NCBI GenBank assembly: GCA_026874595.1
Contig: CM049316.1
Span: 2,482,001-2,546,000 of the forward strand
From: Sipunculus nudus
Taxonomy: Eukaryota > Annelida > Sipuncula > Golfingiida > Sipunculidae
DNA length: 64,000 nt
Direction: 5' to 3'
In this document: piece after piece, positions 12,481 to 25,379 of the stretch
How the letters are laid out: the number at the start of each line of letters is the position of its first letter
Numbering within the stretch: position 1 is the first letter of the stretch
Notes under the pieces: model-generated
The model's input: the letters and a program-made list of their open reading frames with translations, nothing else
Databases searched by the model: none
Told to the model about the DNA's origin: nothing
Program-made: the position numbers and the translations under genes

Positions 12481-15400
12481 ATATAACCTGAACAATCGAT
12501 GGTCAATGAAAAGAATTTTTGGTCGGAAGTGCGGAACCAGGATTCCGAACACCAGAGGTGTCTGTGTACAGCTATTTAGAAAGCCCTTGGACCCAGAGAA
12601 CAACCTGGGACTTTCTGCCACATCATCTCGAATTCTTGGCCAGTGTGAATGCAAGGTGAAATTACAGGGAACACACACAGAGGTAAGCGGGACCACGAAA
12701 TGGCCATTGTCGACATCCTTGTTCAAAGCACACACTTTCGTTTCATTTCACCACTCTGTATATTACTGTCAAAAAAGATTTTGCTTTAAATCCAGGGTCT
12801 CCTCCGTCCAAACATCGATATCATGTACATATGTCATAATAAGGACACAAATTCTGAGTTTTATTTTACACATCTTTAAACTTCTGCCTTAATTTGAATA
12901 AATATTTATATAGTAATTGAAATTATTTATGAGAATTTTTGTATGAAATAATATATGGAAATGAGGCAACAGTTTTTTGTATATCACTATTTGAATGAGC
13001 CTAATAGTTACAATGTTTCAAAGACAGGTCTAACCCCTGTGTGACCCTGGGTGAACTGTCTGCCTTTATTTACCACAGTAACAGTATACATAGTGGTCTG
13101 GTTCCTGAAAATGGCAGTAAATGACCAAATTCCCGGGCTGTTCCTATAAAATTGCTAGAATTAAATCTGCAAAGTTTTCGAGAATTTACATGGAAAGGAT
13201 GGATCCACAGCTTTAATGACAAGAAGTCCCGATGAGTGACAACGTCTTCATTTTTTCGTCACTGATTTTATCAAATTAATCAAAAGAGTCGGAGAAATAA
13301 AAAAAAACATCTTTTCAAATCAGGTTAACAAAACGCTGGATGGAGGGAAGGGGGGGGGGGGGGGCAATGTAACCATGTAAAGTATTAAAGAGTTCTAATT
13401 TTTTTACTGAAATACTGAAATCAATATTCGATTTATCAGATTTAGAAAAAAAAGAACAAAAATGCTTTTCTATTCTTCCGTAGTAGGAGTGCCTGAACCA
13501 TTCCATGGCAATTCCTCACTTCATGAACATAAACACCTCTCAAGCAAAAAATCAAATGTTATTATATTAGCATTTCATTTTTGTTTCCTCTATTAAAACA
13601 TATGTAACAGTACCGACAATCTACAAAATAAAAAAAAAAATAAAAAAAAATACACCAACAGTCTGGTAATATATAAGTTACACATTTAAATTCATAACCT
13701 TCCTCTTTGTACATACTCTGTCATTTGGAGGCTGTAGAAGTCTTGTTTGCTGGTAGGTCTGTCAATAGAAATAATTAGCCAGGTGGCCACAACTCATTTC
13801 AATCCCTACTACAGCTGCTTAGCCTGTATGGTCTGAACAATACAGTTAAACATAAATAGTCTTCTAAAACTTTAATGAAAATTCCAGGTTTTGTTCAACT
13901 GCTTCACACAATCTCAGAAATTTTAAGCATAAATCCATATGTGTACAGGATATGTGTCAATGGAAATGAACAGGGTTACATCAAAGGATTGATTTTACAC
14001 TGCATTTAAGCTAAATTTTAAAACTCCAAAATTCTTAACTGGTATAAACATAAATCTGAATAAAATATAGTTGTATTCTTGAAGAAAAATCTCTAGCTTC
14101 AATAAACAGTTTACATGGTATGGGAAGTATATACCTATCCTGTAGTTTTGAATTAAGAAATATTTCGGTCCATATATAAAATGAAAAAAAATGAATACGA
14201 CATTTGGGCTGAAAGAAAACAGAACAACGTTAGTGGCGCCAGTTGCAGCTTACATCATGCCAGTAACTTGTTCAATATCTCTATCAAATTAGGAACGGAT
14301 TGTTACAACTGTCACACAGCTGATCGTCAGATAAATAAAAGTGTCACACCCCTAAGAATAATGGCCCTATTTTTTTTCAGATTTTACATACTATAAAAGT
14401 CCGTCATGTTTAGATCAGGCATGTAATTCAAATCATTTACATATCATGAACCAACACATTATTTGCCGAACAACCTTGTACAAACAAAAAAGATTTTTCA
14501 TGGTGATTAGAATCTTTTTTTAGAATAAATGTCTAATTTGCAGTTTAAAAAAATTCACAATGGTCAGCTTGGATTTATAATTAGAAGTTTCTTGGTCTAA
14601 CGGTTACGATTTGTGACATGTTTATGAATGCATGGACAACTAGACGGCCGAACGGACTGACGAAAGAAAATAGCTCAGAAGATTGAAAGTTGAGCGATAA
14701 AAACGATTAAACGAAGTTTGTTGTGTATAAAAAGACGAATGAAGACTTTTGGAAATTATCAATCCATGAAATTATCAATCCAAGTGGAAATCCAATTTTA
14801 AATATAAATGCAGAAAATATACCTGCATTGAAATTCCCCCTTTACCTGAAGAGATGCATAGTCTCGCTGGATTGTATTTTTATCATGTATAACGTTCTAG
14901 TATATAGAGATCATTCAACAGTGCCATATTCCGACTATGTATATGAGGCCCCTACATGTGTATATGGATGTATAATTAAAACAGGGAATCTCCCACTTTA
15001 ACAGCAATACAGACCGATTCTCATGCATTCATACAAACGTGTGCCTTATCTGGTATCAAATAAGATTTTTAACTGGCACAAGGTTTGGTCTTTTAGTCAC
15101 ACACGTCATATATCTCTATGTCAGTATCCCTCCCCAGTATATTGCATAATTCATTCTCCAATCTTGTAAAAGCTCCCGTCTTGTATGCCCAATCCCCCTC
15201 CCTTCCATAAAGCGTTTATTTAATCAGCATATTAGGACATGTTATTGGGAAAACAGAGGACGATTATAGCAGAACTGATAAGATAAATTAAGTATTATTA
15301 CATTACAGTGAGGGAAATAAAATGTATGAAATCCACAGATCAAATTTTCTTTTTTCATCCAGTATAAACCTGGCCTGCCCATCGGCAGTGAACCGACTTT

Positions 15401-15600
15401 TCTATGTATTCTAGTTCCATCTCCCTCTATATATAATGAACTAGCATGGTTATTCATACATCTCTGTATAGACTTATATATGCAGAACACGATATAATGC
15501 CACCAGTTCTCCCTGGTCGCCGTGCCTACGCATGGTGTTTAGTACTCGCTGGTTCCTATATATTGTGCAAATAAACAAGGTTTGGGGATCTGTCGTATAG
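12481..15600. other. AT-rich intergenic DNA
   Basis: No gene is supported. The 128-codon ORF at 12506-12892 has a GAG/GTAAGC donor-like site near 12683 but no recognisable protein features. A poly-G run lies at about 13350-13363, and a decayed H1 3' end is listed separately at 14560-14710. Confidence 0.35.
14560..14710 (+). repeat. Decayed H1 3' end
   Basis: Contains TCTAACGGTTACGATTTGTG, then ACGGCCGAACGGAC, then GATTGAAAGTTGAGCGATAAA. These match in order the 3' region of the H1 copies ending at 19467, 24055 and 24730. Confidence 0.5.
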
Positions 15601-15604
15601 CTAA

Positions 15605-15712
15605 ATGGTTAATGCAGCCGACCGGAATCGGAAGATCATTCCTAGTGAACCGACTTTTCGGTGTATTCCAGTTACAATGTATACAATGAACCAGCATGGT
15701 TATTCACCCCCA

Positions 15713-15770
<58 letters not shown>
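15605..15770. repeat. (CT)n microsatellite with flanking low-complexity DNA
   Basis: About 50 bp of uninterrupted CT dinucleotides at 15719-15770. The Ser/Leu-rich ORF over it is an artefact. Near 15593-15610, TAGCTAAATGG resembles a tRNA A box, but no tRNA fold follows. Confidence 0.85.
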
Positions 15771-15772
<2 letters not shown>

Positions 15773-15867
15773 TTTGGTGAAATAATTTCTGTATATACAG
15801 TGGCGGATCATTTTTACCAATGTTTCAAACTAAACTGGTGTTATCATCTGGAAACTAATATGTGGAT

Positions 15868-16141
15868 TGATGGCCCCTATGACCTTGACCTTGTGACCCA
15901 AAAGTTACTCCATCAGTTACTTCCACTATTGGCAGGTGAGCAACATCTGGAAGATAGAATGTTTGGGACAGAAAGTTTGGCTAAAAATACGTCAACAATC
16001 TTTTTAAAGAAGTGGGTCCTGTGACCTTGACCTTTGGCCTTATGACCCAAAAATCAAAAGGGTTCTTACATTATTGGTGGGTCATATATATAAGTCAAAA
16101 TTGAAACAAATATGTCAATCCAAACTGGAGTTATCATCCAG
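15868..16141 (+). repeat. TGACCTTTGACC tandem array (family T), left half
   Basis: Units of about 150 bp of the pattern CTGTGACCTTGACCTTTG, GACCCAAAA, GGCAGGTGAGC and TTTGGGA. The array is cut at about 16141 by the LINE and resumes at 18482 in the same orientation. Confidence 0.8.
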
Positions 16142-18199
16142 AAACAAATATTTCACTGTCTTCCCGATGTAAATGATGTCATCTCAGCCTGGAATCTATG
16201 GCGTGATGAATTTCTGACCATATGTAAGAAACACGCACCTTTTAGAACGTTTAGAGTTAGAAATAATAGACACAATCCCTGGATGTCACCTGATATCCAG
16301 CGTCTAATATATAACCGAGAACGCATTCGTAAATCTGCTGTGACAAATGATCCACAGCTGTGGGCACAGTTCAGGCGGTTACGTAATCGGGTCACTTGCA
16401 TGATCCGTCAACTGAAACGTTCCTATTATAGACACAAGGCACAGTCATCAAAATCTCCCAAGGAGATTTGGCAGTCTTTAAAACACGTGATCAATCCAGT
16501 TAGCCGGGGTCAAGATAGTCCAGATCTAACTGCGGATGACCTGAATGACTTCTTTGCCTCAGTTGGAAAAACTTTAACCAAAGCATTTACCAAAGATGTT
16601 GTGCAGGACCAACCTGTTTTTACTGATTCTCGGTTTTCAATCCCTCAAATGAGCCAACAGGAAGTCGTGAAACTTTTAGTCGCATTTAAGAATAAACATG
16701 GAATTGATGTCCTTAATATGCCGGGGTTCTTACTTGGAGAGGCCGCGGTCATCTTAGCGCCATCGCTGACACATATTCTTAACTTATCACTCAGTACAGG
16801 AATAGTTCCTCCTGACTGGAAGTGTGCAAGGGTGGTACCCATTTATAAGGGTAAAGGGAAACTTTCTGATACTAACAATTACCGGCCAATTTCGATCACC
16901 TGCCATGTGATTAAAATCTTAGAGAAGCATATTAAATGTCATCTCCTTAATTACTTAAACCACAAACGCTTGATATCCCCTGAACAAACTGCCTTTCTTG
17001 CAAACAACTCTACCCAAACTGCATTACATAGAATAGTTGATAACTGGCTGACAGTTATGAACTGCGGACCTGTAAACTCCATATGCTTTCTCGACCTTAA
17101 AAAAGGTTTTGATTCCCTAAATCACGATATATTATTGGATAAATTAAAACAGTATGGCGTAAATGGAAATTCGCACACCTGGTTTTATAATTATTTATAC
17201 GACCGAAAGCAGTTTGTCTGCTTCAATAACTATAATTCTGAGGTGAAAACCATCGATACAGGTGTACCACAAGGCACTGTACTTGGACCCATTCTTTTCC
17301 TACTATATCTTAAGGACTTGCCCGATAATGTAACAGACGCAAAATGCTCGATTTATGCTGACGATATCACGCTATACGCAGACGGCATCGATCGCGAATC
17401 AGCACAACATAAGTTACAGGCTGCTGTTGACCAAGTTACTAAATGGCTTAATAAAAACAAACTAATTGCAAACGCCACAAAATCAGCTACTATGCTTGTG
17501 AGTTCCAAGCAACGCAAAAAATCAAATTAATTACAAATAATTATCGATAAAGATATTGTCCCGAATGTCGATGAATTTTCTCACCTTGGCTTGATCATTG
17601 ACGCCCATCTCACATGGAAATCTCACACTTCTACCGTTTTTAAAAAGCTATGTTGCAAAATTGGACTTTTACATCGGCTCAGCAAATTTCTACCACTGAA
17701 GTTTTTAGTCACTATATATCACGCCTTTGTTCAACCCTCAATAGATCATAGCCTAACAGTATGGGGCACCTGTCCCAGCACATTCCGTGCCGCAATCCAA
17801 CGAATGCAGTGTCGTGCGGCTAGGATAATAACAAAAAATTACGACCCAACCCAAAGAAGTTTAGATTTAGTGAAAGAAATAGGCTTAATGACAATTGAAC
17901 AGCGATATTTGTACCTTCTATCTATTTTAACCTATAAATGCATAAATGATTTAGCCCCTTCATATTTATGTAAGAATTTTCATATGGCGAAGGGCACTCA
18001 TAATTATTCGACGCGGTTAACCGAAAACAAAAACTGTATCCTTCCGAAACCGCGTATTGAAGCCTTCAAGGCTACCTCTTTTTATGCAGGCAGTACTCTA
18101 TGGAACTCCCTTCCTCGACACATTAAGTTTGCTTCTAATTTGCAGCATTTTAAAAAATTATCACGTTCGTACTTCTCCGATTTTACAATGATGTCATAA
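16142..18199 (+). pseudogene. LINE reverse transcriptase ORF broken by one in-frame stop
   Basis: One reading frame runs through the element with a single TAA at 17528-17530, after which it continues in the same frame to a TAA at 18197-18199. In order: the linker between endonuclease and RT (HAPFRTFRVR, then NPWMSPDIQRLI), the RT fingers (VPIYKGKG, NYRPISITC), domain A aspartate in LKKGFDSLNHD (Asp codon 17111-17113), domain B GVPQGTVLGPILF, domain C YADD (17354-17365), and the carboxyl region LYHAF-type with WGTCPSTFRA. The stop falls between the RT thumb and the carboxyl domain. The first codons of the plus-strand ORF (from 16112) come from flanking repeat DNA. A full protein cannot be made unless the stop is read through. 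Confidence 0.85.
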
Positions 18200-18481
18200 T
18201 CTTATCACAGCACGAAATTGTTCTAGATGTAATCGTTGCTCTTACCGCTGTTAGTACCGTCAATTTTATTAATTTTATGATATTATCATTCCTTTGTAAT
18301 GATTTTACAGTCTCATTATGTCTTTTATATTTCGCATTGTACATGTACTTTTATGTATTTTTATTATCATGTTCCATTGTTTATAATATCTTGTATATCT
18401 TGGAAGAGGGCCCTGCTTATAACAGAATTCTTATTCTGGTACAGGCCACCCTTCACAATATTATAATAATAATAATAATAA
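18200..18481 (+). repeat. LINE 3' UTR and ATA tail
   Basis: AT-rich noncoding DNA after the ORF, ending in ATA repeats that mark the 3' end of the insertion. Confidence 0.6.
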
Positions 18482-18995
18482 TCTGGACAGATGGGCCCCT
18501 GTGCCAATGACCTTTGACCTTGTGACCCAAATTCAGTCAGTTTCTTCCCCTTTTGGCAGCTCAGCTATATGTGCAAGATGGAAGGTTTCGGATGAAAAAT
18601 TTGGCTTAAAATGCATCCACAATCTTTCTTAATAAGTGGGTACTGTGACCTTGACCTTTGGCCTCATGACCCAAAAACTGAACAGAATCTTCCCCTATTG
18701 GCAGGTTAGCAATATCTTGAAGATGGAAGGTTTGGGATGAAAAGTTTGGTTTCAAATGCATATGCATTCTTTTTTAAAAATTGAGTCCTGTTACCTTGAC
18801 CTTTGACCCCAAAATCATAGAGGTTTTTGCCTGAGTGGTGGGCCACATGTAAGTCCAGTTTGAAATCCATGTGTCAATACAACCTGGGGTTATAATCTGA
18901 AAACAAATTTGTGTGGATGGACGGATGGACAGACAGACAGACAAACAGACAGACAGAGAGAGTGATATCTATATGGCATCCACTTGTGATCAATA
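18482..18995 (+). repeat. Family T array, right half, with (GACA)n
   Basis: Three further units. TGACCTTTGACCT is exact at about 18508, with relatives near 18650 and 18798. The array ends in GACGGATGGACAGACAGACA-type microsatellite DNA at about 18915-18960. Confidence 0.8.
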
Positions 18996-19079
18996 AACAC
19001 ACCAGGTTTTGGGAAACTAGATGTAATTACAGCTGAGAAACTGATATGATTGTTGTCATTTTATAGTAAAAAAAAATTT

Positions 19080-19467
19080 TAAATATTCGTTAAAATAACA
19101 AAAAATACAGGTGGCGCCACCACTTTTCGGGAACTGACAAAACTAGTCATGGTCAATATTCAATGCAAGATTCATGACAATCCATGCATTAATTATCAAG
19201 ATACTGGAGGTTTTGTATTATATTTTTGATTATTCTGGGGGGGGGGGTACTTTCAAGCCCCATAGCTCGGAGGATATAGGTCGCAGTGACCTAATTTCAG
19301 GTTTCCAAGGAGTTTTTTTTATTGACCTCCCTGGATATCCACTTAGAAGTGTCTAGGTCCAGCAGTTACGATTTGTGCCCTGCTAACGGACGGCCGGAAG
19401 CAAGGACGGGCGACGGACAAAGCGCCAATCTATACCTCAGTTGACTTACAGTCAGCTGAGCTAAAAA
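19080..19467 (+). mobile_element. H1 3' segment
   Basis: Carries the palindrome GGTGGCGCCACC at 19110-19121, a G run, the block CAGTTACGATTTGTGCCCTG and an ACGG-rich stretch. It then has GTCAGCTGAGCTAAAAA ending near 19467. It lacks a 5' signature, so it is a truncated copy or a 3' segment left by recombination. Confidence 0.65.
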
Positions 19468-19507
19468 TTAGCCTAAGTGTTGTATGGAAGGATACATTTC
19501 ATTAACA

Positions 19508-20370
19508 ACAAGGGACCCATGGGTCACGGCGCTCAGCTGGAATATATGATCACAAAACATGGTTTCGAAGAAGGGTAGACGAATGCTAGTTTTGTCTGCA
19601 TGGTAATATATTATAATAAGCTGTATTATGAGATGATGATGTCTAATTTAAGTTACGTAAGATTTTGATTAAATCATGGGACATAGGGAAGAGGATTGAT
19701 GTCATTTATATTATTTACATTTGGAAATGGGAGTGCTATTGTCAAACAAGTTTTGACTTGGCTTGATGCTGTAAGTATACACCATTATGTCAAGTTTTAT
19801 CATGTAAATTTTATCTCATGAGTATTTATTCAGTTTTAGTGAGACAAAACTGCCGAGACTCCTGGATATACAAATTTCACATATTTAAATAATGATCATA
19901 TAGGTACCTGGTTTTATGGCTTAAATTTATATTTAATAAATAATACTAATATATTTACTTTTGAATACTTTCACATCAATCTACACACTAAACATAGCAA
20001 TAGTCTTACGACAATTTTTAACATACAGAAATGATGAAAACCAGTCCAAGATCTCATATTTTATCACATTTGAATATTTAACCCTGCGTGAAGCAAGGGT
20101 TATTGTTTTCACTCGATTCCGTGTGTCTTCTGCGCAGGGCCTGCGTCTCCATATCGGACGCTTTTTTTAATTTTATTTTATTTTAATACATGTATCAGAA
20201 AAAAAGCTATGAAATTTATAAATGTGTAAAAATAACCTAATAGATTATACAAGGAGCAAACTGGAGATATAAACTGAAACACTTGGAAAAAGACCTAGAA
20301 ATTTATATTTATTTAATATAATGAGCTGCATCCTTGTCTATCATTCATTAGCTTCGTATAATACCAAACA
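19508..20370 (+). mobile_element. H1 5' segment
   Basis: Begins ACAAGGGACCCATGGGTC followed by ACGGCGCTCAGCTG. It is a clear homologue of the minus-strand copy at 880-1717. No H1 3' end follows, because family H2 begins at about 20412. Confidence 0.65.
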
Positions 20371-20411
20371 GTAAAGAACAATTTTATTGAATTATTAATA
20401 TTATAATTAAA

Positions 20412-21453
20412 AACTAGAATATCAGCAGAAGCTGACAAAAGCCCTCAGCCAAAAGAACAGTGTTTAGAGGTTGTAACAGTAACAAGTACTAAATATCTGT
20501 TCTGACATGGATGTATATCTGTACATGTCTCAGTTATAAATTTAAAATGGAGAGGTATGTACCATGATTCATAACAATCCACCAAATGCTTCCTGAAAAA
20601 TAAGCTTCTAAGTTTTATTCTATTATAAGCTCTGTGACCTTGAAAAGTAGGTCAAGGTCACCCATCTTCGAACTTGACCAAGATTTTGTCAATATACATC
20701 TTCACAAAAGAAATAAAATTCCTATTGTGAATCCTTTTAGAGATATCCCGCTCACAAGGCCAAAGTTGAAAAATCCAAGAAAAATTCATTTAAAATCAGA
20801 AATTGTAGGTGGCACCCCCAAACTTGTGCAGCAGTTACAGACCATCAGTCCCTATGATCATAGTAAGTATTGTGAAAATCCACCCAATGGTTCCCGAGAA
20901 ATAAGCTTCTAAATGTTTTCTCTATAATCAGCTCTAAAACGTAGAAAAATAGGTCAAGGTCACCCATCTTCAAACTTGACCGAGATTTTGTCAATATACA
21001 TCTTCACCGAAAAAATTAAATTCCTACGGTGAATCCTTTTTGAGATATTCCGCTCACAAGGCCAAAGTTGAAAAATCGATAAAAATTCATTAAAAATCAG
21101 AAATTGTAGGTGGCGCCACCAAACTTGTGTAGCAGGTACAGACTATAAGTCCCAATAATCATAGTAAGTTTTGTGAAAAACCACCAAATGGTTTCTGAGT
21201 AATAAGCATCTAAGTGTTTTTCTATAATCAGCTCTAAAATGTAGAAAAATAGGTCAAGGCCACCCATCTTCGAACTTGACCGAGATTTTGTCGATATACA
21301 TCTTTACCGAGGAAATAAAATTCTGACGGTGAATCCTTTTCCAGATATCCCGCTCACAAGGTAAAAGTTAACGGACGCCGGACGGACGGACGGACGGACG
21401 GACAGCTTGGGTGACGACAATAGCCCATCAGCCTAAGGGCTGAGTGCTAAAAA
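20412..21453 (+). mobile_element. Family H2 element with three tandem units
   Basis: The 5' end includes CTAGAATATCAGCAGAAGC and GCCCTCAGCC. The 3' end includes CAGCCTAAGGGCTGAG and GCTAAAAA, so the ends are partly complementary and the 3' end can form a CAGCC/GGCTG hairpin before CTAA. In between are three units of about 300 bp, with TAGGTCAAGGTCACCCATCT at about 20648, 20951 and 21251 and the GGTGGCGCCACC palindrome or a variant near 20810 and 21109. An ACGG microsatellite (about 21372-21400) precedes the 3' end. This layout is typical of bivalve HINE-type rolling-circle elements. No protein is encoded. Confidence 0.6.
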
Positions 21454-21621
21454 CTCAAAGGTGACTACAGGGTGTCATTTGGAATTCATTTCGGGCCATC
21501 CATACAAGATCTACACACCATCAGTTATTGCCAGGTAAACCCCTACCTATAGTAATAGGGCCATTACTCGTTAACTATTAAATTCCTTTTCAATTTATTT
21601 TAAATTAAAGTTGTTAATATA

Positions 21622-24055
21622 ACAAGTGACCCATGGGTCATGACGCTCAGCTGCCAAGCATGACCTGTGACATCATGGACTGAGATTCACAATTTCCAGT
21701 CAAATTTTGAAGAACCAATTTGCCAATTTGTTGTAAATTTTCTATGACAACAGAAATATATATCACCTGTGTCTGGTTAAAACACAGTGAATTGATGGTC
21801 TGAGGAAAATGCATGATTGTTAAGCTATCAGGAACTATTCCAACAGCTTGCTTGAAACCTGTCAGTCTCAAAAGGAACACCACAAAGGGCAAATATAAGA
21901 TCAAAATATATAGCAAAAATCAAGGAAATACATGCAAGAATTATTGAGAAACAGGTGCTTCTGTATGAATTTTTATTCAATACAAGCCAACTGTACTGCA
22001 CTTTTATAAATGATGGTAATATTTATTCAGAAATATTTGACCCAATCCTTTACAAGATTACATAAATATACATCCAACTGCATTCACTTTAACTGTTCTT
22101 GAGATAATATGATCAAAAGGAATTAAAAGATGGTTGCCTGGTGGCCATATTGGACTTCTGACAAGTCTGAAATCAGACAAAAAACATTCTCTAAATCGGA
22201 CCAAACATTAAAGAAAAATTACTGAAACTGCACTGAAGAAAGAATTTCTAAAGTGGCTAACTGGCAGACATAATGGATTTCTGACAAGTAGGACATTTTA
22301 TATCCCATATTCTCCAATAAGAGACCAAACTTGGGGCAAATTATCCAGTAATGAATGCCCAAAATAATTCAAAAGGCATGTCCAGGCGCTCATATAAGAT
22401 TTATAGATATGCAATTGTAAAAAGTGTAAGTCCAATAATTTTTATTATCACTCTGCTTTTCAATGGGGTCAGCAGGGTAGGTAAACTGCCAAACCTGAAA
22501 AAAGAGAAATGCAGAAAGCATGACTAAGAGTCTTGAAATAAAACAAAAAGCCATCCTAAATCAAGGTACACATCCACATATTATGAGAACAAACACTTGC
22601 TTTTATATGTGGTGATATATATTAAAATATTCAGATATCTAGGAAACTAAGTTTATTGCTAGGATTCCATAAAATAAACTACAAAATGTTCCCATCATCT
22701 TATAAATCAGTAGCTAAACCTTAATACTATACTCTCATAGTCTTAATGCCTGGCTGAAGCATTCAGACAACAGTGTTTTTGTTATGAAGTAACGAGGTAC
22801 TTATCACTGAGCCTTATAATAGGCTGATACAAAAGGAAGTAATATGTCACCAGTGTCACTCACAGTTACAGCCACACAGGGAGATGTACCAGCTGGAGTG
22901 GGATGGTTATATATACAAGAAAAATAGAGATGGTCTATAAAATAAGCAAATGTGAACATCCCTGACCTATGACCTTGGCCTTTTGCCCACATATCAACTG
23001 GATTTTTTTCTAAATGATGGGTAACTACTTACCACTTACATCTGGTGTAATTACTTGGCAACCAATGGGTGAATAACTTTGACCTACAACCTTAAACCTG
23101 CTGACCAGCTGACCCCAAAATCAATAAGTTATTTATTCAAGCAAAAAGACCCATAAATATGAAGTTTGAGTCAAACTGAGTGATGCATAGATGTGGCATA
23201 TGTGAAAGACTGAAGGTTTGGGTTGAACAGTTACACTTGAAATATGCTCACAAGCATTTAGAACAATTAAATATTGTGACCTTGACCTTTGACTTTTTGA
23301 CCTCAACATCAATAGGCTTCTTCCCTTATTGGTAGGTAAGCCATATATGACAGATGGAAGGTACAGATTGAAAAGTTTGCCTGAAAATGACTCCACGCAA
23401 GAAGTGGGTGCTGTGAACTTGACCTTTGACCTCAAAATCAACAGGTCTTTTCCCCTGTTGGCAGAGAAGCGATATCAGTGCTGAAAGGTTTAGAATGAAA
23501 AGTCTAGCTTGAAATGTGTCCACAACCTTTTCAAAGAAGTGGATCCTGTGACCCAGACCTTTGACCTTGTGACCTCAAAATCTATAGGATTCTTCTCCAA
23601 CTTAGTAGGTGAGCTATATGTGAAAGATCAAAGAATTGGGATGAAAGGGTTGGCTTAAAATGCATCCACAGGCTTTTCAATGAAGAGGCTCCTGTGACCT
23701 TGACCTTTGACCTTTTGACCTAAAAAAATTATGGTTCTTTCCCTGTTGGTAGGTGAGCTGTATGTGAAAGATGGAAGGTTTGGGATGAAAATTTTGTCTC
23801 AAAAGAGTTATTTCTGGGTGGTGCAAACACACCCCATATCTTTGAGAATATAGGTCGCATTGACCTAATTTCAGGTTTGCAAGGAGATCTTTTTATAACC
23901 TCTAAGACTGCATAGGGTTCATGGCCCTAGCCCCTACGGTTACAATTTGTGCCCTGCTAACGGACGGACGGCCGGTCGGACGGACAGACGGAAGGACGAC
24001 GGACAAAGACCCATCGCTATAGCCCAGCATGACTGAAAGTCAGCTGAGCTAAAAA
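21622..24055 (+). mobile_element. H1 element with both ends
   Basis: The 5' end is ACAAGTGACCCATGGGTC, then GACGCTCAGCTG. The 3' end is GACTGAAAGTCAGCTGAGC then TAAAAA. GCTCAGCTG near the 5' end is complementary to CAGCTGAGC at the 3' end, and TGACT...AGTCA forms a hairpin just before it. The middle contains a family T tandem array (22960-23830) and an ACGG-rich segment (23960-24000). No Rep/helicase ORF is present. I infer a non-autonomous Helentron-like element of 2.4 kb. Confidence 0.65.
22960..23830 (+). repeat. Family T tandem array inside H1
   Basis: About six units of roughly 145-155 bp. AGGTCA direct repeats with one-base spacing (read on the minus strand) are exact or nearly so near 22963, 23285, 23420, 23557 and 23696. 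The plus-strand unit is CTGTGACCTTGACCTTTGAC followed by GGCAGGTGAGC-like and TTTGGGATGAAAAG blocks. Confidence 0.8.
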
Positions 24056-24730
24056 TCGAAAAATACAGGTGGCGCCACCGGTCCGCAGAAACTGATGAAA
24101 CATCTCATGATTAATATGTGTGCCAAAAATCATGACCATCAGTGAAGTAGTTAATGAGATATTGAAGTTTTTGTATGAAATTTTTCACTATTCATGGAGG
24201 GTGCTTTGGGGCCCCATAGCTCAAAGGATATGGGTAACAGAGACCTAATTTCTGGTTTCCATGAAGACTTTTCATAGGTCTCTCAGAATGTCAAGAATGA
24301 AGATTCTAGGTCCAGTCTTAACGATTTGTGCCCTGTTAACAGATGTCAACATTTTTAAAGATATCAAAAATAGAGAAAAAAAAATCGTAAAAAATTGAAA
24401 AATGCAGGTGGCGCCACCAGTCTGCAGGAACTGATGGAACATCTCATGATCAATATGTAAGTCAAAAAATCATGACCATCAGTGATGTATTTAATGAGAT
24501 ATTGAAGTTTTTGTATGAAATTTTTGACTATTCTGGGGGGGGGGGGGTACCCTTGGGCCCCATAGATTTTTCATGGACCTCTAGATGTAAAGTAAGAAGA
24601 TTCCAGGTCCAGCGGTTACGATTTGTGCCCTGCTAACGGACGGACGTCGGCCGGACGGACAGACAGAAGGACGACGGACAAAGACCCATCGCTATAGCCC
24701 AGCATGACTGAAAGTCAGCTGAACTAAAAA
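24056..24730 (+). repeat. Duplicated H1 3' region
   Basis: Two diverged copies of the block that starts with GGTGGCGCCACC (24068 and 24408) and includes ATCATGACCATCAGTGA and GAGATATTGAAGTTTTTG. The second ends with the ACGG stretch and GTCAGCTGAACTAAAAA. This is a tandem duplication of the 3' part of the preceding element. Confidence 0.65.
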
Positions 24731-25015
24731 TAGTTCAGTGGTTTTGATATTAGGCAGTCTTGAAGTTTGACAATGGGTTTTTAAATTAAAAATTCTTAAT
24801 ATCTTGAAGGAATGGAGTTGTAGTAACCCAATTTTCGGCACAGAAGGAGACTTAGGGGCCATTTAAACTGTATGTCGAATTTAGGATTCGTAGATTTAAC
24901 GGTTTCAAAACGTGCCAGTTAAACGGACGGACAGACGGACGGACCAACGGTCAGCCGACACACAAAGGACTATCGCTTTAGCATAGGTGACTTATAGTCA
25001 GCTGAGCTAAAAATA
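24731..25015 (+). repeat. Short H1 3' segment
   Basis: Contains ATATTAGGCAGTCTTGAAG, a run of CGGACGG-type words and a third 3' terminus, GTCAGCTGAGCTAAAAA, ending near 25013. Confidence 0.6.
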
Positions 25016-25379
25016 TATGAATGTGTTAAGTTTCTTAAGTTTTCAAAAGTTAAATATACGGCCATATGAGCTAAAATTTTATCCCACGAAAGTTTGCCCA
25101 ATATTCCTGGGGTTTTTTTAAGTTTAACAGTGTAATTCATATCAAGGCTCATCCAACTGTAAGAGATATGAATGAAACGCTACAAAGTATTTATATCCTA
25201 TTAAATCTTAACATGTCAAAGAGCACTTTTATTAGATACTGATATTTTATCACATATGAATATTAGGATTCAAATATTCAAAACTTTTTTTTTAATTTTG
25301 AAATTCTTCAAGTTTCCCCCCCAAAAATGAATTTAACATTGAAATTATAATATTCATCTTGTTAATTGTACAGGTCTGT

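Larger units (their letters stand above)
16142..18481 (+). mobile_element. 5'-truncated LINE (CR1/Jockey-like) in a family T array
   Basis: The insertion interrupts the family T repeat: the left flank ends ...CAGAAACAAATAT near 16150 and the right flank resumes CTGGACAGATGGGCCCC at 18482. The 3' end is an ATA-type microsatellite tail at about 18458-18481. The apurinic-type endonuclease domain is missing, so the copy is 5'-truncated, as is common for target-primed insertions. Family name is inferred from RT style. Confidence 0.8.

Noticed and set aside
12506-12892. 128-codon plus-strand ORF with a donor-like GTAAGC
   Set aside because: No recognisable motif, and the opposite strand is also open over the same stretch.
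15593-15650. tRNA-like A box (TAGCTAAATGG)
   Set aside because: No matching B box, anticodon arm or acceptor stem. At best a SINE fragment.
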